This document shows positions 1 through 8,872 of a DNA stretch of 13,159 bases, piece by piece. Each line of letters starts with the position of its first letter. Within the stretch, counting starts at the first letter, position 1. The notes under the pieces were generated by a model. That model was given only the letters and a program-made list of their open reading frames with translations. It was not told the DNA's origin and made no database searches. The translations under genes and the position numbers were made by a program. This stretch comes from CAZKFN01 sp964552035 (GTDB lineage Bacteria > Bacteroidota > Bacteroidia > Flavobacteriales_E > Vicingaceae), in assembly GCA_964552035.1 (NCBI GenBank), contig CAZKFN010000070.1, positions 1 to 13,159 on the forward strand, written 5' to 3'.

Positions 1-202
1 GCTTTTTTTATTTTTTTCAATATATTATTCTTCTCAATTTTCAAGAAAACAAAAGAAAGTAGAAATTTAAGTTTCGATTGTTAAGGAGCGACTAAATAAT
101 AAGGAGAAAGCATACAAATTAAACGTTCTAATTTCTAAAACATTCAAAAGGATTAAAACTTAAGATTAGCTAAGTTATAGGGGAGAAATAAAAGTTTATA
201 GC
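1..202. other. AT-rich intergenic stretch without a convincing gene
   Basis: No reading frame on either strand has a plausible start and a useful length. On the plus strand all three frames close by about position 84. The first 18 bases are T-rich on the plus strand (T7, A, T7), which could be the tail of a plus-strand terminator whose hairpin lies outside the window, or simply AT-rich spacer. Two AAGGAG-like strings at 83-88 and 101-106 are not followed by a start codon at a usable distance. A weak Bacteroidota-type promoter reading leftward (about 115-149, minus strand) is conceivable but matches the consensus imperfectly. I see nothing else here. Confidence 0.6.
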
Positions 203-240
203 AAAAAAAAACAGCCTTGAAATTCAAGGCTGTTTTTTTA
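203..240 (-). terminator. Intrinsic terminator at the end of the rpoBC-DUF3467 cluster, likely bidirectional
   Basis: An inverted repeat at 211-233 has 11-nt arms (ACAGCCTTGAA) around a single central base. In practice it folds as an 8-9 bp stem with a 5-7 nt loop. On the minus strand the stem is followed directly by eight T residues (203-210), the form of a Rho-independent terminator, only 12 nt after the stop of the DUF3467 gene. On the plus strand the stem is followed by T-rich sequence at 233-244, so the element could also stop transcription arriving from the left. It marks the probable 3' end of the long ribosomal protein/RNA polymerase transcript. Confidence 0.9.
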
Positions 241-245
241 TTTTA

Positions 246-566
246 TTAGGCTTCTGCTTTAGGTCCAAAGTTCATGGGGAACTGTGGTCCTTCAGAATCT
301 CTAATACTTCCATTGAGCGATTCATATTTATTTAAGTTATCCTGCAGCGACCTTAAAAAGCGTTTAGTATGTTCAGGGGTCATCAAAATCCTTGATTTAA
401 CCTTTGCTTTAGGCAGTCCAGGCATTACTCTAATAAAGTCAAATACAAATTCAGAGGAAGAGTGGCTTATGATAGCTAAGTTAGAATAAATGCCATCCGC
501 AATTTCTTCCGTCAATTCAATATTCAACGTATTTTTATTATCTGTTTTTCTATTATCATCGCTCAT
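246..566 (-). CDS. DUF3467 family protein, conserved small protein encoded after rpoC
   Basis: This 106-residue protein matches the pattern I know as DUF3467, common directly downstream of rpoC in Bacteroidota. Its function is not established. The conserved core spans roughly residues 13-82. It starts with N-I-E-L-T-E-E-I-A, then S-N-L-A-I-I-S-H-S-S-S-E-F at 28-40, F-I-R-V-M-P-G at 44-50, and K-A-K-V-K-S-R-I with T-P-E-H-T-K-R around 53-69. The last stretch looks helical. There is no signal peptide, membrane segment or cysteine, so it is probably a soluble cytoplasmic protein. The C-terminal tail (about 83-106) is polar, Pro/Gly-containing and probably flexible. The ATG at 566 is 17 nt after the rpoC stop with no Shine-Dalgarno, like most genes here; an ATG just upstream meets a stop at once. 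Position suggests co-transcription with rpoBC and perhaps a role linked to transcription or translation, but that is inference. Confidence 0.9.
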   Translation of the reverse strand: MSDDNRKTDNKNTLNIELTEEIADGIYSNLAIISHSSSEFVFDFIRVMPGLPKAKVKSRILMTPEHTKRFLRSLQDNLNKYESLNGSIRDSEGPQFPMNFGPKAEA

Positions 567-583
567 ATTACATTTGTTTTTTA

Positions 584-3500
584 TTATTCTACTGAAGCAT
601 CTTCTTCTATTATTTCCTCGCTTTTAGAATTTTTCAATTTCTCATATTCAGCTTTTGAGCCTACTATATATTCTTGATACTCTCTTAAACCCGTTCCAGC
701 AGGAATTAGGTGTCCTACAATAACATTTTCCTTTAATCCTTCTAAGGTATCTTGTTTACCATTCACAGCAGCTTCATTTAAAACTTTAGTAGTTTCTTGG
801 AAAGATGCAGCAGAAATAAAGCTATCTGTTTGCAGGGAAGCTCTAGTAATTCCTTGAAGGATAGTGTTAGAAGTAGCAGGAACTGCTTCTCTAAACTCTA
901 CAATTTTTTTATCTTGACGTCTCAATTTAGAATTTTCTTCTCTTAAGCGACGTGCAGAAATAATTTGTCCTTCTTTTAATTCTTCAGAATCTCCAGCGTT
1001 AACAATTACTTTTCTACCAAAAATCCAATCATTTTTCTCAGCAAAGTCAGTTTTATTAACAATTTGAGTTTCAAGGAAGCTAGTATCTCCCGGATCTTCA
1101 ATGACCACTTTTCTCATCATTTGGCGTACAATCACCTCAAAGTGTTTGTCGTTAATCTTAACCCCTTGCATACGGTAAACTTCTTGTACTTCATTTACCA
1201 AGTATTCTTGTACTTGAGTTGGTCCCTTAATTGCCAAGATATCAGCTGGAGTAATCGCACCATCAGAAAGTGGTGTACCCGCTCTAACAAAATCATTTTC
1301 TTGAACCAAGATGTGTTTAGATAGATTAATTAAGTATTTTTTAATCTCTCCTGTTCTTGATTCAACAATAACTTCTCTGTTACCTCTTTTAATTTTCCCA
1401 AAAGAAACAATACCGTCAATTTCAGAAACTACTGCTGGATTAGAAGGGTTTCTAGCCTCAAACAGTTCCGTTACTCTTGGTAAACCTCCGGTAATATCTC
1501 CAGATCTTCCAGCTGTTCTAGGAATTTTAACTAAAGTAGCACCTACCTCAATTTCATCTCCTTCATGAACAATAATATGTGCTCCAACTGGTAGGTTATA
1601 AGTTTTTATTAATTCTCCTTTTTTATCAACTAATTTGATTTCTGGAATTAATTTTTTATTTCTATTTTCTATAATTACTTTTTCAGTAAAACCAGTTTGT
1701 TCGTCGGATTCTTCCTTATAGGTAACATCATCAATCATATTTTCAAAATGAACGCTACCTGATTGTTCTGCAATAATTAGGGCATTATAAGGATCCCAAT
1801 AACAAATTCTTTCTCCTTTTTTAACAACATCCCCTTCCTTTTTCTCTAATATAGATCCATAAGGGATAAAGTTTGTACTTAATGCAATGTTTGTTTTTGT
1901 ATCAATTATTCTAGCCTCAGCTGAACGTCCAACAACAATGGTAATCTTTTTACCATCCCTATCTTTTCCTTCAACTGTTCTTAGCTCATCAATTTCAAGA
2001 AGTCCTTCATATTTTGCCTCAACTTTAGACTCATCGGCAATTTTAGAAGCTGTACCCCCAACGTGGAATGTTCTTAAAGTAAGCTGAGTACCTGGCTCTC
2101 CAATCGACTGAGCTGCAATAACTCCAACCGCTTCCCCAATTTGTGCCATCCTTCCTGTAGCTAAACTTCTTCCATAACACTTAGAGCAAACTCCTCGTTT
2201 TAATTCACAAGATAAAACCGATCGAACCTCAATCTCATCAATAGGAGAATTTTTAATTTTTTCAGCTATTTCTTCATTAATCTCATCACCAGACTTAACA
2301 ATAAGTTCTCCTGTATTTGGATGGAATACGTCATGAACAGAGACCCGGCCCAATACCCTAGCATGAAGAGTTTCTACTACTTCATCTGACTTAGTTAAGG
2401 CAGAAATTGTAGTTCCTCTTAAAGTGCCACAATCCTCATCAGAAATAATGACATCTTGTGACACATCTACTAAACGTCTAGTCAAATAACCAGCATCTGC
2501 TGTTTTAAGAGCTGTATCTGCAAGACCTTTACGTGCACCGTGAGTAGAGATAAAGTATTCTAGAATTGATAGTCCTTCTTTAAAGTTAGAAAGAATAGGG
2601 TTTTCAATAATTTCGTGTTCAATTGAACCGGATTTTTGTGGCTTAGCCATAAGCCCTCTCATACCTGAAAGCTGACGAATTTGTTCTTTAGAACCTCTAG
2701 CTCCAGAGTCAAACATCATGTATACGGAGTTGAAGCCTTGATCATCATTTTTCAAGCGTTCCATTACTGTATTGGTCAGCCTAGTATTTGTATGCGTCCA
2801 TATGTCGATAATTTGATTGTATCTTTCATTATTCGTAATGAAACCCATATTATAATTATCCCAAACTTCAGCAACCTGTTCATTGGCTTTTTCAATCATC
2901 TCTTCTTTCTCAGTAGGAATAATAACGTCCTCAAGATTAAAAGACAATCCCCCCTTGGTCGACATTTCATAGCCCATTTCCTTAATATCGTCAAGGAACT
3001 TTGCAGTTTTAGCCGTACCAGCTATCTTTAAAATTTCACCAATAATATCTCTTAGAGACTTTTTAGTCAATAATTCATTAATAAATGGCATTTCTTCAGG
3101 CACAACCTCATTAAATAATACACGCCCACAGGTTGTTTCAATAATTTCAGACTTACCAGCTTTTGTAATTTTTATTTTTATACCTGCATGCAAATTAAGT
3201 TTACCCTCATTATTAGCTATTATTACTTCCTCTGGCGAATAAAATATTTTCCCTTCACCTTCCACCACATGATCCTTATCAGATTTTCTTTGTTTAGTTA
3301 AATAGTATAACCCAAGCACCATATCTTGAGATGGAACTGTAATAGGTGAACCATTAGCAGGGTTTAATATATTATGAGAAGCCAACATTAACATCTGTGC
3401 TTCTAATATTGCAGCATTTCCTAGCGGGAGGTGAACTGCCATTTGGTCTCCATCAAAGTCAGCGTTAAAGGGAGTACAAACCAAAGGGTGTAAGCTAATT

Positions 3501-4888
3501 GCTTTCCCCTCAATAAGCTTTGGTTGAAAAGCCTGAATACCAAGCCTATGCAGAGTAGGTGCTCTGTTCAATAAAACTGGATGTCCTTTTAATACATTTT
3601 CTAAGATATCCCAAACAATAGGTTCCTTTTTATCTACAATTTTTTTAGCAGACTTAACAGTTTTTACAATACCTCTTTCAATTAATTTTCTAATTATAAA
3701 TGGTTTGTAGAGCTCTGCTGCCATATCTTTAGGCAAACCACATTCATGAAGTTCTAAATCTGGTCCAACAACAATTACGGAACGAGCAGAATAATCCACA
3801 CGTTTACCCAATAAGTTTTGGCGGAAACGTCCGGATTTTCCTTTTAAGCTATCACTTAAAGATTTTAATGCCCGGTTTGAGTCTGTTTTAACCGCTGAAG
3901 ATTTTCTTGAGTTATCAAAAAGTGAATCCACAGATTCTTGAAGCATACGCTTTTCGTTTCTCAAGATAACTTCAGGAGCTTTAATTTCCATCAGTCTCTT
4001 TAAACGGTTGTTTCTAATAATTACACGACGATATAAATCGTTTAAATCAGAAGTAGCAAATCTTCCTCCGTCTAATGGCACCAATGGTCTCAATTCAGGT
4101 GGAATAACTGGTACCACCTTAATGATCATCCATTCAGGTCTATTTTCAATATGTCTATTAGCCGATCTAAAAGCTTCAACAACTTGAAGGCGTTTAAGCG
4201 CTTCATTCTTTCTTTGCTGAGAGGTTTCAGTATTTGCTTTATGTCTTAGTTCATAAGAAAGCTCATCAAGCTTTAATCGTTTTAAGCATTCAAAAAGAGC
4301 TTCAGCTCCCATTTTAGCAATAAACTTATTCGGGTCTGTGTCTTCTAGATATTGGTTTTCCTTAGGTAAAGAATCTAATACATCCCAATATTCATCTTCA
4401 GTTAAAAAATCTAGGTATTGTAATTCTTCACCCTGAGCATCTTTTGCTTCTCCCGGTTGAATGACAACATAACGCTCATAATAAATAATAGAATCTAGTC
4501 TTTTGGTTGGTAAACCTAAAAGGTATCCTATTTTATTAGGTAGAGATTTAAAATACCAAATATGAGCAACAGGCACAACTAGCGTAATGTGTCCCATTCG
4601 CTCTCTACGCACCTTTTTCTCAGTTACTTCAACCCCACATCTATCACAAACAATCCCTTTGTATCTTATTCTCTTATATTTCCCACAGTGGCATTCATAA
4701 TCCTTAACAGGACCAAAAATTCGCTCACAAAATAAACCATCTCTTTCCGGTTTATACGTACGATAGTTAATCGTTTCTGGTTTCAATACCTCACCGTGAG
4801 ATTTTTCTAGGATCATTTCCGGTGAAGCAAGGCTTATCGTAATTTTTGAGAATTTATTTGTCTCATTTTTGTCTCTTCTAAAAGCCAT
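584..4888 (-). CDS. rpoC: DNA-directed RNA polymerase subunit beta'
   Basis: This 1434-residue beta' subunit forms the RNA polymerase catalytic centre with RpoB. The N-terminal zinc site is present as C66, C68, C81 and C84. The Mg2+-chelating motif NADFDGDQM spans 475-483, with catalytic Asp at 477, 479 and 481. The bridge-helix region (DSGARGSKEQIRQLSGMRGL) is intact, and the second zinc site is C820, C894, C901 and C904. The trigger loop (TQLTLRTFHVGG, 934-945) keeps R939 and H942 but has Leu938 where E. coli has Met932. The double-psi barrel and switch regions (for example LLGKRVDYSARSVIVVGPDL) look normal, and length is about as expected for Bacteroidota. The ATG at 4888 gives the usual N-terminus through I-T-I-S-L-A-S-P-E and lies 59 nt after rpoB. 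No Shine-Dalgarno is visible; the leader carries a short direct repeat (ACAATATA twice). Confidence 0.99.
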   Translation of the reverse strand: MAFRRDKNETNKFSKITISLASPEMILEKSHGEVLKPETINYRTYKPERDGLFCERIFGPVKDYECHCGKYKRIRYKGIVCDRCGVEVTEKKVRRERMGHITLVVPVAHIWYFKSLPNKIGYLLGLPTKRLDSIIYYERYVVIQPGEAKDAQGEELQYLDFLTEDEYWDVLDSLPKENQYLEDTDPNKFIAKMGAEALFECLKRLKLDELSYELRHKANTETSQQRKNEALKRLQVVEAFRSANRHIENRPEWMIIKVVPVIPPELRPLVPLDGGRFATSDLNDLYRRVIIRNNRLKRLMEIKAPEVILRNEKRMLQESVDSLFDNSRKSSAVKTDSNRALKSLSDSLKGKSGRFRQNLLGKRVDYSARSVIVVGPDLELHECGLPKDMAAELYKPFIIRKLIERGIVKTVKSAKKIVDKKEPIVWDILENVLKGHPVLLNRAPTLHRLGIQAFQPKLIEGKAISLHPLVCTPFNADFDGDQMAVHLPLGNAAILEAQMLMLASHNILNPANGSPITVPSQDMVLGLYYLTKQRKSDKDHVVEGEGKIFYSPEEVIIANNEGKLNLHAGIKIKITKAGKSEIIETTCGRVLFNEVVPEEMPFINELLTKKSLRDIIGEILKIAGTAKTAKFLDDIKEMGYEMSTKGGLSFNLEDVIIPTEKEEMIEKANEQVAEVWDNYNMGFITNNERYNQIIDIWTHTNTRLTNTVMERLKNDDQGFNSVYMMFDSGARGSKEQIRQLSGMRGLMAKPQKSGSIEHEIIENPILSNFKEGLSILEYFISTHGARKGLADTALKTADAGYLTRRLVDVSQDVIISDEDCGTLRGTTISALTKSDEVVETLHARVLGRVSVHDVFHPNTGELIVKSGDEINEEIAEKIKNSPIDEIEVRSVLSCELKRGVCSKCYGRSLATGRMAQIGEAVGVIAAQSIGEPGTQLTLRTFHVGGTASKIADESKVEAKYEGLLEIDELRTVEGKDRDGKKITIVVGRSAEARIIDTKTNIALSTNFIPYGSILEKKEGDVVKKGERICYWDPYNALIIAEQSGSVHFENMIDDVTYKEESDEQTGFTEKVIIENRNKKLIPEIKLVDKKGELIKTYNLPVGAHIIVHEGDEIEVGATLVKIPRTAGRSGDITGGLPRVTELFEARNPSNPAVVSEIDGIVSFGKIKRGNREVIVESRTGEIKKYLINLSKHILVQENDFVRAGTPLSDGAITPADILAIKGPTQVQEYLVNEVQEVYRMQGVKINDKHFEVIVRQMMRKVVIEDPGDTSFLETQIVNKTDFAEKNDWIFGRKVIVNAGDSEELKEGQIISARRLREENSKLRRQDKKIVEFREAVPATSNTILQGITRASLQTDSFISAASFQETTKVLNEAAVNGKQDTLEGLKENVIVGHLIPAGTGLREYQEYIVGSKAEYEKLKNSKSEEIIEEDASVE

Positions 4889-4947
4889 AATTATATTGTT
4901 ATATTGTTCAAAAACCTGTTAAATAAATTAGTTTGATGATTTAATGA

Positions 4948-7900
4948 TTAATCATTACTTAAAGTAATGTTCAATCCTAATCCTTCTAGCTCGTGTAGCA
5001 AAACATTAAACGATTCAGGGATGCCAGGTGTTGGCATATTTTCTCCTTTAACAATCGCTTCATATGTTTTTGCTCTTCCCATAACATCATCAGACTTCAC
5101 AGTTAAAATTTCCTGTAGGATATTTGCTGCACCAAATGCTTCAAGCGCCCATACCTCCATTTCACCAAACCGCTGTCCACCAAATTGAGCTTTACCACCC
5201 AATGGTTGTTGCGTAATAAGTGAATAGGGTCCGATAGAACGTGCGTGCATCTTATCTTCAACCATATGCCCTAATTTAAGCATATATATAACACCTACAG
5301 TTGCCGGTTGGTCAAATAATTCACCTGTACCACCATCGTGCAGTCTTGTTCTTCCTAAACGAGGAAGATTAGCTTTATCTGTCCATTCATTAATTTCATC
5401 AAGAGTAGCTCCATCAAAAATTGGAGTGGAGAACTTTACTCCAAGCTTTTCTCCAGCCCAACCTAAAACAGTTTCATAAATTTGTCCTAAGTTCATTCGA
5501 GATGGTACGCCTAATGGATTAAGTACGATGTCCACTGGAGTTCCATCATCTAGGAATGGCATATCTTCTTGACGTACAATTTTAGCAACAATACCTTTAT
5601 TACCATGACGTCCAGCCATTTTATCTCCAACTTTCAGTTTACGTTTTTTAGCTAAATATACTTTAGCCAATTTCACAATTCCAGTAGGAAGCTCATCTCC
5701 AACAGTTAGTGCATACTTCTTACGTTTATACTTCCCTTGAATTTCAGTTGCTTTCATATTGTGATTATGCAACATGGTTTTAATCACCTGATTTAATTCA
5801 TCAGAAGTTGTCCAGTTTTTATAATCAATAAAAGCAAAATCATCTATACGGTGAAGAATCTTCTGCGTAAACTTCGTTCCTTTAGGAATGATTACTTCGT
5901 TATAATAATTTGTAATTCCCTGAGCAGTTTTCCCATTAACAATAGTATAAAGTTTTTCTATTAAGCGGTCCTTAAGCTCTTGAATTTCTCTTCTTTCTTC
6001 TTCTTCAATTTGCGCTAAAATAACCTTTTCTTCTGCTCTAGATTTTCTATCTTTTATAACTCGTTCAAAAAGTTTCTTATCCACAACAACTCCATGAGTT
6101 GAAGGAGGAACTTTAAGAGATGCATCTTTAACATCCCCAGCCTTATCTCCAAAGATTGCTCTAAGAAGTTTTTCCTCTGGAGTAGGATCAGATTCTCCTT
6201 TTGGCGTAATCTTACCGATAAGAATATCGCCTTCTTTAACTTCAGCACCAATTCGAATTAATCCATTCTCATCTAAATCTGCTGTAGCCTCTTCACTCAC
6301 ATTAGGAATATCTGCTGTTAATTCTTCAACCCCTCTTTTTGTATCTCTAACCTCTAATGTAAATTCATCAACATGAACAGAAGTAAATAAATCTTCAGAA
6401 ACAACTTTTTCAGATATCACAATAGCATCCTCAAAGTTATATCCCTTCCAAGGCATAAAAGCTACTTTTAAGTTTCTTCCTAGTGCTAACTCTCCTTTTT
6501 CTGTAGCATAACCTTCACAAAGAACTTGTCCTTTATGAACTTTTTCACCTTTACTTACAATAGGGATTAGGTTAACTACTGTACTTTGGTTGGTCTTTTT
6601 ATACTTGGTTAATGGATAAGTAACCGTAGGCTCAGTAAAGGATACTAATTCTTGCTCCTCAGTTCTTTCATAAGTAACAATAATTTTATTGGCATCCACA
6701 TATTCTACCACGCCAGTTCCTTCTGCATTAATTAAAACTCTTGAATCACCTACCAATTGTTTTTCCAAGCCGGTTCCTACAACAGGGGATTCTGGCCTTA
6801 ACAAAGGTACAGCTTGACGCTGCATGTTAGATCCCATAAGTGCTCGGTTAGCATCATCATGTTCCAGGAATGGAATAAGCGATGCAGCAATTGAAGCAAT
6901 CTGATTAGGAGCAACGTCCATTAAGGTCACCTCTCCAGGTTCAACTACTGGGAAGTCTCCTTCATATCTTGATTTAATACGATCAGAGGCAAAGGTTCCA
7001 TCTTTATTTACAATCGCATTTGCTTGTGCGATGGTTTGTTGATCTTCCTCTTCAGCAGATAAGTATACAACGTCCTTATTATTAAGTCCTACGATTCCAT
7101 TTTCTACTTTTCTATAAGGTGTTTCAATAAATCCAAGTCGATTTACTTTAGCATACACACACATAGAAGAAATTAGACCAATGTTAGGTCCTTCTGGAGT
7201 TTCAATTGGACAAAGTCTGCCGTAATGTGTATAGTGAACGTCACGTACCTCAAACCCAGCTCTTTCTCTTGAAAGCCCTCCAGGCCCTAGTGCTGACATT
7301 CTTCTTTTATGAGTTACCTCAGAAAGTGGATTGGTTTGATCCATAAACTGAGACAATTGGTTAGTGCCAAAGAAAGAATTGATAACTGCAGATAAAGTTT
7401 TTGCATTAATTAAATCTGCTGGCGTAAACACCTCATTATCTCTAACATTCATCCTTTCTCTTATGGTTCTAGCCATTCTAGCTAGGCCAATTCCAAATTG
7501 ATTGTACAACTGCTCACCAACTGTACGTATTCTTCTATTACTTAAGTGATCGATATCGTCAACATCAGCTTTTGAATTAATCAATTCGATTAGATATTTA
7601 ATAATAGAGATAATATCCTCTCGAGTTAAAATCTTAATACTATCTTCTATTTTTAGGCCTAATTTCTTATTGATTTTATATCTTCCAACTTCACCTAAAT
7701 CGTACCTCGTTTCAGAGAAGAATAATTTGTCGATAACACCTCTAGCTGTTTCCTCATCAGGCGGTTCAGAATTTCGAAGCTGGCGATAAATGTGCTCAAC
7801 TGCCTCTTTCTCAGAGTTAGAAGGGTCTTTTTGCAATGTATTATATATTATTGCAAAGTCTGCTGAATTAATATCTTCTTTATGAAGTATAATTGTTTTA

Positions 7901-8778
7901 GAGCCTGAATCAATTATGGCATCAATGTGTTCTTTTTCAAGGATAGTTTCACGATCAATTACCACCTCATTACGTTCAATTGAAACCACCTCACCAGTAT
8001 CTTCATCAACAAAGTCTTCTACCCAAGTTCTTAAAACACGAGCGGCCAACTTTCTACCTAAGGAACGCTTTAGACCTGCTTTACTTACTTTTATTTCATC
8101 GGCAAGTTCGAAAATATCGAGAATATCTTTATCAAATTCAAACCCAACTGCACGCAGTAAAGTAGTTACAGGTAATTTCTTTTTTCGATCAATGTATGCG
8201 TACATCACATTGTTTATGTCAGTAGCAAACTCAATCCAAGACCCTTTAAATGGGATTACTCTTGCAGAGTATAATTTTGTACCATTAGCGTGTCTAGATT
8301 GCCCAAAGAAAACACCAGGAGAACGATGTAATTGAGAAACAATAACTCTTTCAGCACCATTAACAAGGAAGGTACCTTTAGGAGTCATATAAGGAATAGT
8401 ACCGAGATACACATCTTGAACAATAGTTTCAAAATCCTCATGTTCAGGGTCAGTACAATATAATTTCAACTTTGCTTTTAGAGGAACACTATACGTTAAG
8501 CCTCTATCAATACACTCTTCAATACTATATCTAGGTGGATCTACAAAATAATCTAGAAATTCAAGGACGAATTGATTTCGCGAATCTGTAATAGGGAAGT
8601 TTTCACTAAAAACCCTATAAAGACCCTCTGTATCTCTAAATTCAGGGGATGTATCTAATTGAAAAAAGTCCTGAAAAGATTGAAGTTGTATATCCAAAAA
8701 ATCAGGATACTCAAGTATATTTTTAATAGTTGCAAAATTTACGCGACTATTTGTTTTTTGTGTTGGTGCTTTAGCCAT
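4948..8778 (-). CDS. rpoB: DNA-directed RNA polymerase subunit beta
   Basis: This 1276-residue beta subunit pairs with RpoC to form the RNA polymerase active-site cleft. The rifampicin-binding segment is at about 471-498 (G-T-N-Q-L-S-Q-F-M-D-Q-T-N-P-L-S, then H-K-R-R-M-S-A-L-G). D480, H490 and S495 correspond to E. coli D516, H526 and S531. They are the wild-type residues, so no classical resistance change is seen. The active-site acidic pair is E783/D784 in G-Y-N-F-E-D. The catalytic lysines K1053 and K1061 lie in GDKMAGRHGNKG and match E. coli K1065/K1073. The C-terminal clamp-interacting region (GGKAQFGGQRFGEMEVWALE) is intact. The ATG at 8778 is preceded by an A/T-rich leader without a Shine-Dalgarno. 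A strong hairpin lies between rplL and this gene and may tune rpoBC expression relative to the ribosomal proteins. Confidence 0.99.
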   Translation of the reverse strand: MAKAPTQKTNSRVNFATIKNILEYPDFLDIQLQSFQDFFQLDTSPEFRDTEGLYRVFSENFPITDSRNQFVLEFLDYFVDPPRYSIEECIDRGLTYSVPLKAKLKLYCTDPEHEDFETIVQDVYLGTIPYMTPKGTFLVNGAERVIVSQLHRSPGVFFGQSRHANGTKLYSARVIPFKGSWIEFATDINNVMYAYIDRKKKLPVTTLLRAVGFEFDKDILDIFELADEIKVSKAGLKRSLGRKLAARVLRTWVEDFVDEDTGEVVSIERNEVVIDRETILEKEHIDAIIDSGSKTIILHKEDINSADFAIIYNTLQKDPSNSEKEAVEHIYRQLRNSEPPDEETARGVIDKLFFSETRYDLGEVGRYKINKKLGLKIEDSIKILTREDIISIIKYLIELINSKADVDDIDHLSNRRIRTVGEQLYNQFGIGLARMARTIRERMNVRDNEVFTPADLINAKTLSAVINSFFGTNQLSQFMDQTNPLSEVTHKRRMSALGPGGLSRERAGFEVRDVHYTHYGRLCPIETPEGPNIGLISSMCVYAKVNRLGFIETPYRKVENGIVGLNNKDVVYLSAEEEDQQTIAQANAIVNKDGTFASDRIKSRYEGDFPVVEPGEVTLMDVAPNQIASIAASLIPFLEHDDANRALMGSNMQRQAVPLLRPESPVVGTGLEKQLVGDSRVLINAEGTGVVEYVDANKIIVTYERTEEQELVSFTEPTVTYPLTKYKKTNQSTVVNLIPIVSKGEKVHKGQVLCEGYATEKGELALGRNLKVAFMPWKGYNFEDAIVISEKVVSEDLFTSVHVDEFTLEVRDTKRGVEELTADIPNVSEEATADLDENGLIRIGAEVKEGDILIGKITPKGESDPTPEEKLLRAIFGDKAGDVKDASLKVPPSTHGVVVDKKLFERVIKDRKSRAEEKVILAQIEEEERREIQELKDRLIEKLYTIVNGKTAQGITNYYNEVIIPKGTKFTQKILHRIDDFAFIDYKNWTTSDELNQVIKTMLHNHNMKATEIQGKYKRKKYALTVGDELPTGIVKLAKVYLAKKRKLKVGDKMAGRHGNKGIVAKIVRQEDMPFLDDGTPVDIVLNPLGVPSRMNLGQIYETVLGWAGEKLGVKFSTPIFDGATLDEINEWTDKANLPRLGRTRLHDGGTGELFDQPATVGVIYMLKLGHMVEDKMHARSIGPYSLITQQPLGGKAQFGGQRFGEMEVWALEAFGAANILQEILTVKSDDVMGRAKTYEAIVKGENMPTPGIPESFNVLLHELEGLGLNITLSND

Positions 8779-8821
8779 CTTAAAAAAAGATTATATTAAT
8801 AAGTAGATACAAACAAGAAAG

Positions 8822-8847
8822 GGTTTAGCCCCTTTCGGGACTAAACC
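8822..8847 (-). promoter_or_regulatory. GAAA-tetraloop hairpin in the rplL-rpoB gap (attenuator or processing site)
   Basis: On the transcribed strand, GGTTTAGTCCC, a GAAA loop and GGGGCTAAACC form an uninterrupted 11-bp stem with one T-G wobble. GAAA is a GNRA tetraloop, which favours stable folding. The stem starts 26 nt after the rplL stop and ends 43 nt before the rpoB start. It is followed by a short mixed pyrimidine run (CTTTCTTG), not a clean T-tract, so full termination is unlikely. In E. coli the rplL-rpoB gap holds a partial attenuator and an RNase III site that lower rpoBC output relative to L7/L12. A similar role here is inferred from position and structure. Confidence 0.7.
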
Positions 8848-8872
8848 TTATTTTAATCAGCTGTGCTTCAAC

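Noticed and set aside
83..120. Two plus-strand AAGGAG-like ribosome-binding strings
   Set aside because: Neither is followed by a start codon at a workable distance with an open frame.
115..149. Weak leftward promoter-like pair (TTG, 22-nt spacer, TTAATTTG) on the minus strand
   Set aside because: The -7 box departs from TAnnTTTG at its second base, the spacing is at the long end, and such matches are frequent in AT-rich DNA; the gene it would serve is outside the window.
2681..3031. Plus-strand open frame of 116 codons antisense to rpoC
   Set aside because: It overlaps the bridge-helix coding region of rpoC and has no recognisable domain or translation signal.
7336..7380. Rifampicin-resistance changes in RpoB
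   Set aside because: D480, H490 and S495 are the susceptible-type residues; the T-N and T differences from E. coli in this segment look like normal lineage variation.
7916..8335. Plus-strand open frame of 139 codons antisense to rpoB
   Set aside because: It lies wholly within rpoB, its translation is low-complexity and Ser/Arg-rich with no family resemblance, and it is explained as a shadow of the coding strand.
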